From: Choanephora cucurbitarum
Taxonomy: Eukaryota; Mucoromycota; Mucoromycetes; Mucorales; Choanephoraceae
Length of the DNA: 23,509 nucleotides
NCBI GenBank assembly: GCA_025331435.1
Contig: JAIWNI010000214.1
Coordinates: 1 to 23,509, forward strand
Direction: 5' to 3'
Shown here one piece after another: positions 20,565 through 23,509 of the stretch. Made by a program: the position numbers and the translations under genes. Position 1 is the first letter of the stretch, and every line of letters starts with the position of its first letter. The notes below the pieces were generated by a model. It had not been told where the DNA came from. It saw only the letters and a list, made by a program, of their open reading frames with translations, and ran no database searches.

Positions 20565-22636
20565 ATGTCAAAGACGCAAGTAGTAACAGTTATCATAGAA
20601 CCAGATAGCTTCATTGTTGCGGCAGGAGGTCCAAACTCAAGTGACTTTGTCTCTTTGAATCTCAAATTGTTCAAAGAAAATACTGTCTCTGATCTTTCTT
20701 GTTTCCGAGATAGCATCGTCGATGCTTCCAACCAAGTAACGACGAAGCTTGAGCCTGAATCTGAAGCAAATTCACGAATTAGCTCACTTCTTTTGGATGA
20801 AGCTTATGGTGACTTGGAAACTTTTCATTATCTGTGGTTCTTAGAAAACGTCCACTGCAATCAGACAAATACTCTTCCAGTGGTATCCTCTCTTGGTAAT
20901 CACGATGCTTTATGTATGTATGAAACTACGTTCTCATGATTTTGATAGCCTGAAGGCCATAATCTGAATGTTTTCTTTGACAAGCATCGTGCAGAAGTAA
21001 ACACCTTCTTGCATACAAAGACTACCGAGCCAAGAGCGCTCATGGATAACATGTCCATAAAGATGTTGCAAAAGCATGTCGGCTTGTCAGAGAAAGAACG
21101 AAACACTCTGAAGTAAATGAATAATGCTATTTGCCAAACTATGTTCAACCACTCACATTTATTTTAGGTCTTGTCTGTCATACAATACTACCCCGTAGTA
21201 ACAGAATCGATATTGCAGGGTTTTGGTACCGTACAGACCTAAGATTGTACCTGCGTTAGACGTAAACTCTTTACGTTATATCATTGGCTCTTTCTTAACT
21301 TAAGGCAGTAACAAGAGTTAATAGAATTCTCGCAATAAGGGACAACTTTTTATCAGTACCAAAGTCCGTTATTGCGGGATAGTACTGCACATTGTAGACT
21401 TGATTGATGGTGTAGAAATTTGTAAGCAGCACATCGAAAACAAGTTCTTTTGGGAGGCTTTGGATGAATACAGCCAAGAGGAAATTAGTAGCAAGGTACT
21501 TGAAGACATTGCCTCCCTCTCTTCGCCAATTATTGAGGCAGCTTCACATGGGTTGATCAATATGATGGAAGTACTTTTGTTGACAGCTTTTTGTAATAAT
21601 ATAGGCAATGAAGAAAGACATAGATACTGCACATGTGCTAATTCTTGAGTTGATTAAACAAAAGAAGAAGCACACAACAGAATTCCAAACTTTGATGGCT
21701 TTCAACTACTTGTAAGAGTAAAAGAAACTGACTAAAAGGGGGCAGCTATACTAATAAGCTCACATCATCGAATAGAATTGACAATGAACATGAATGGCTT
21801 TTGAACAAGAAGTTTTCAGAGACTGAACTTGTGTGTCACCTAAACAACTTGTTTAAAATCTTTTTTGCAAACACAAATATTGTAACAAAAATGTAGGTAG
21901 CCATATAGATAGACTTGGTCAAATAACCGTGCATTACTCACAACATTTTAAAAAAAATCATACCTGTGGTGAGACAACAGCCTCATCATCTAAAGAATCG
22001 CGAAGCATAAATGAGTAAAACTTTTCGAAGGGAAGCTCCAGCAGCTTCATGATGTCTGGAACCTTCTTTTCAAGCACAGATACTTCTAGCTCTGGGCGAT
22101 CGATGTCTGGAAGAAAAATTGATCTTCTCATCACAACAAAGCAGGAAGTCGAACTCTCTTGTTGTGAGTTTAAGGCCTACTCTTCTTCCTCGCTCATCTA
22201 CCATCAGAAAAGCAAGAACCTTCGACTCAACCAAGGTGTGATGGAGTCATTGAGAAGAATGCATATGAACTCAACAGTGATAGGCCTGATTTGGAAAGGT
22301 AGTATATATAACAGCAGCTATAAGAAGCAATACCATAATTCTTATTCTTTTTAAATTAGGCAAGTACGGTTATGTATTTGTATTAAAGTAAGTCAATGGG
22401 TTGTACTTAGCCAAGAAGATTGGGTATATCAACCTACCAGCTAGAGCAGATGTTGTAAACCATAACTTTGTCAACACACTGAAGTTGATTGTGACATGGA
22501 AAGTAAGTCAAGACATCTTGAGCCAAAAATTTTTAATCTTATTGTTTCCTCTTTTATGTTTCTTTAGAGCTTTTTGGTTGACCAGGAAAAAAAGGTTGCA
22601 AAAAAACATGATGCTCCCTCCAGCCGACAGCTCTGA
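20565..22636 (+). pseudogene. Pseudogene of an unnamed Mucoromycota-type family with a PD-(D/E)XK-like motif
   Basis: Coherent exon pieces: 20565-20913, 20956-21112, 21168-21182 plus 21390-21570 (split by a MITE), 21605-21711, 21776 to about 21892, about 21964-22298, 22360-22502 and 22568-22636. Junctions at 21113, 21712, 22299 and 22503 have normal donors and acceptors; two gaps of 42 and 34 bases are unusually short. The seventh piece encodes GRKIDLLI, then after 14 residues EFK: a D (22121-22123), E (22166-22168), K (22172-22174) spacing like the PD-(D/E)XK nuclease fold, followed by QKSKNLRLN. Damage: the MITE, an in-frame TAA at 22016-22018, another at 22389-22391 within an otherwise conserved frame, and no usable acceptor before the seventh piece. 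I recall similar multicopy proteins in Mucoromycota but know no assigned function. Nuclease activity is inference from the motif only. Confidence 0.65.
21183..21387. mobile_element. 205-bp MITE, Tc1/mariner type, inserted in an exon
   Basis: The ends are inverted repeats that both fit CARTACTAYCCCGYARTAAC; over 23 positions 18 match and all five differences are transitions. Further in, both ends carry TTTGGTACYG. The flanks are TA (21181-21182) on the left and CA (21388-21389) on the right, which fits a TA target duplication with one mutated base. At the right end CGCAATAAGGGAC and GTCCGTTATTGCG form an internal hairpin with one mismatch. There is no coding capacity, so it would depend on a transposase elsewhere. 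Removing it with one target copy joins TCA TAC ATT GTA GAC in frame, so it landed inside a coding exon. Confidence 0.82.
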
Positions 22637-22639
22637 GCA

Positions 22640-23509
22640 TCCGCTCACCTGTCATACGCCTCAACATATACCCAATAAAAGACAAAGGGGCTCAGAATGA
22701 AGTTGCTTTTCTTTTCTGCCTCTCTAAGAGCTTGTCCTATTTTTTACTCGCTTACTCTTATTTGATTTCAAAATTCTGTCAACCAGTGAATAACAACAGA
22801 CTTTAAGTAGATTTTTACTGTAAAAAAAGAGCTAGGCTGATGCTTCCAAATTAGGCCAGATCTAAGTAGTTTCCGGGTAATGTACTTACAGTTTACCTAG
22901 TATTTGAGTCAAACTTTTGGAAAAAATAAAAATAAAAAAAAAAGTGCATTTTAATGAGTGATGTATGGAATGAACTGAACCTTGGACTGTAATTAATGCA
23001 ACAAAGACACTTTTTAGGCAGAATGGAGCCGAGTAGTTAGAGCTAAGGTGACAAGACTTCTCGTAAGGCTGAAAATTGTACAGAATACAAATGCTAAACA
23101 AAGTCTTCGGCTTTGAACATTATTTTGTGATGAGTTCCGGCTTTGTAAAATGAAGCCAAAAGGGACTTTGTGTAGTTGCGTCTACCCACTAAAAAGCTTC
23201 CGTAGAAAATTACCCTCTAACATTTATGAGGTTTTGAGATGTCCAAACTGTCACAAGTGGGCTCAAAATACCTGCTTCTATTTTATGAGCTTCTTCGGCA
23301 ATTCCTGTTTGTAAATACCTTAATAACTACAATGATGATAGTTGCTTACCTCACTTTACCTTTTTTTTGGATGTCGTGCTATTACTATTTACATCCATAG
23401 CAGTTCGTTAGATGTACTAGTTTTATTACAGCAATTTTTTACCCCCATTAGACAAGCAAAAATTGAACTTTCATCTACACTCTACAAGAACAGGCGGCAT
23501 GGATTGTGC
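22640..23509. other. Right flank, no recognisable gene
   Basis: The sequence beyond the pseudogene is AT-rich. The minus-strand frame at 22886-23101 has no recognisable motif. Small stem-loop-like pairs occur (CAAAG...CTTTG near 23100, GGCTT...AAGCC near 23143), but they are too short to support an RNA gene. Confidence 0.5.

Overview
The window looks like nuclear DNA of a fungus, most likely a member of Mucoromycota (Mucorales-like). It is AT-rich. Coding regions are broken by many introns of about 50-65 bases, with GTAAGT-type donors and CTAAC/CTAAT branch sites. It carries a fungal Zds-family gene, a UPF0658 Golgi membrane protein gene, a DUF6570-type Helitron, and a degraded gene that resembles a Mucoromycota-specific family as I remember it. 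No bacterial or organelle features were seen. Gene models were built by hand: I chose donors, acceptors and branch sites and required the reading frame to stay open across every junction.

Layout. Positions 1-1500 have no recognisable gene. Positions 1500 to about 6930 hold an apparently intact autonomous Helitron on the minus strand: a five-exon, 1300-residue Rep-helicase gene with all catalytic motifs, and upstream of it a separate three-exon gene for an unrecognised 263-residue protein with its own TATA box and poly(A) signal. After a 1.3 kb gap, positions 8254-10365 on the plus strand encode an unrecognised seven-exon, 537-residue protein. It has an ordered N-terminal part, a long polar Ser/Asn-rich middle and two AT-hooks at the C-terminus. 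Positions 10370-12360 are gene-free. Positions 12364-13663 (minus) encode a Zds-type PP2A regulator whose first intron appears to be a GC-AG intron. Positions 14773-16121 (minus) encode a six-exon UPF0658 Golgi membrane protein.

From about 18.0 kb to the end, the window is a graveyard of mobile DNA. A decayed non-LTR retrotransposon on the plus strand shows a degenerate zinc knuckle near 18.12 kb and broken reverse-transcriptase motifs near 20.06 and 20.19 kb. Directly after it, at 20565-22636, lies a multi-exon pseudogene with a PD-(D/E)XK-like motif. It is disrupted by in-frame stops and by a 205-bp Tc1/mariner-type MITE (21183-21387). Removing the MITE and one target-site copy restores an open frame across the insertion point.

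The Zds and UPF0658 genes are ordinary host housekeeping genes. The Helitron with its companion gene, and the AT-hook protein, are the two intact unknowns. The 18-22.7 kb segment records successive mobile-element insertion and decay.
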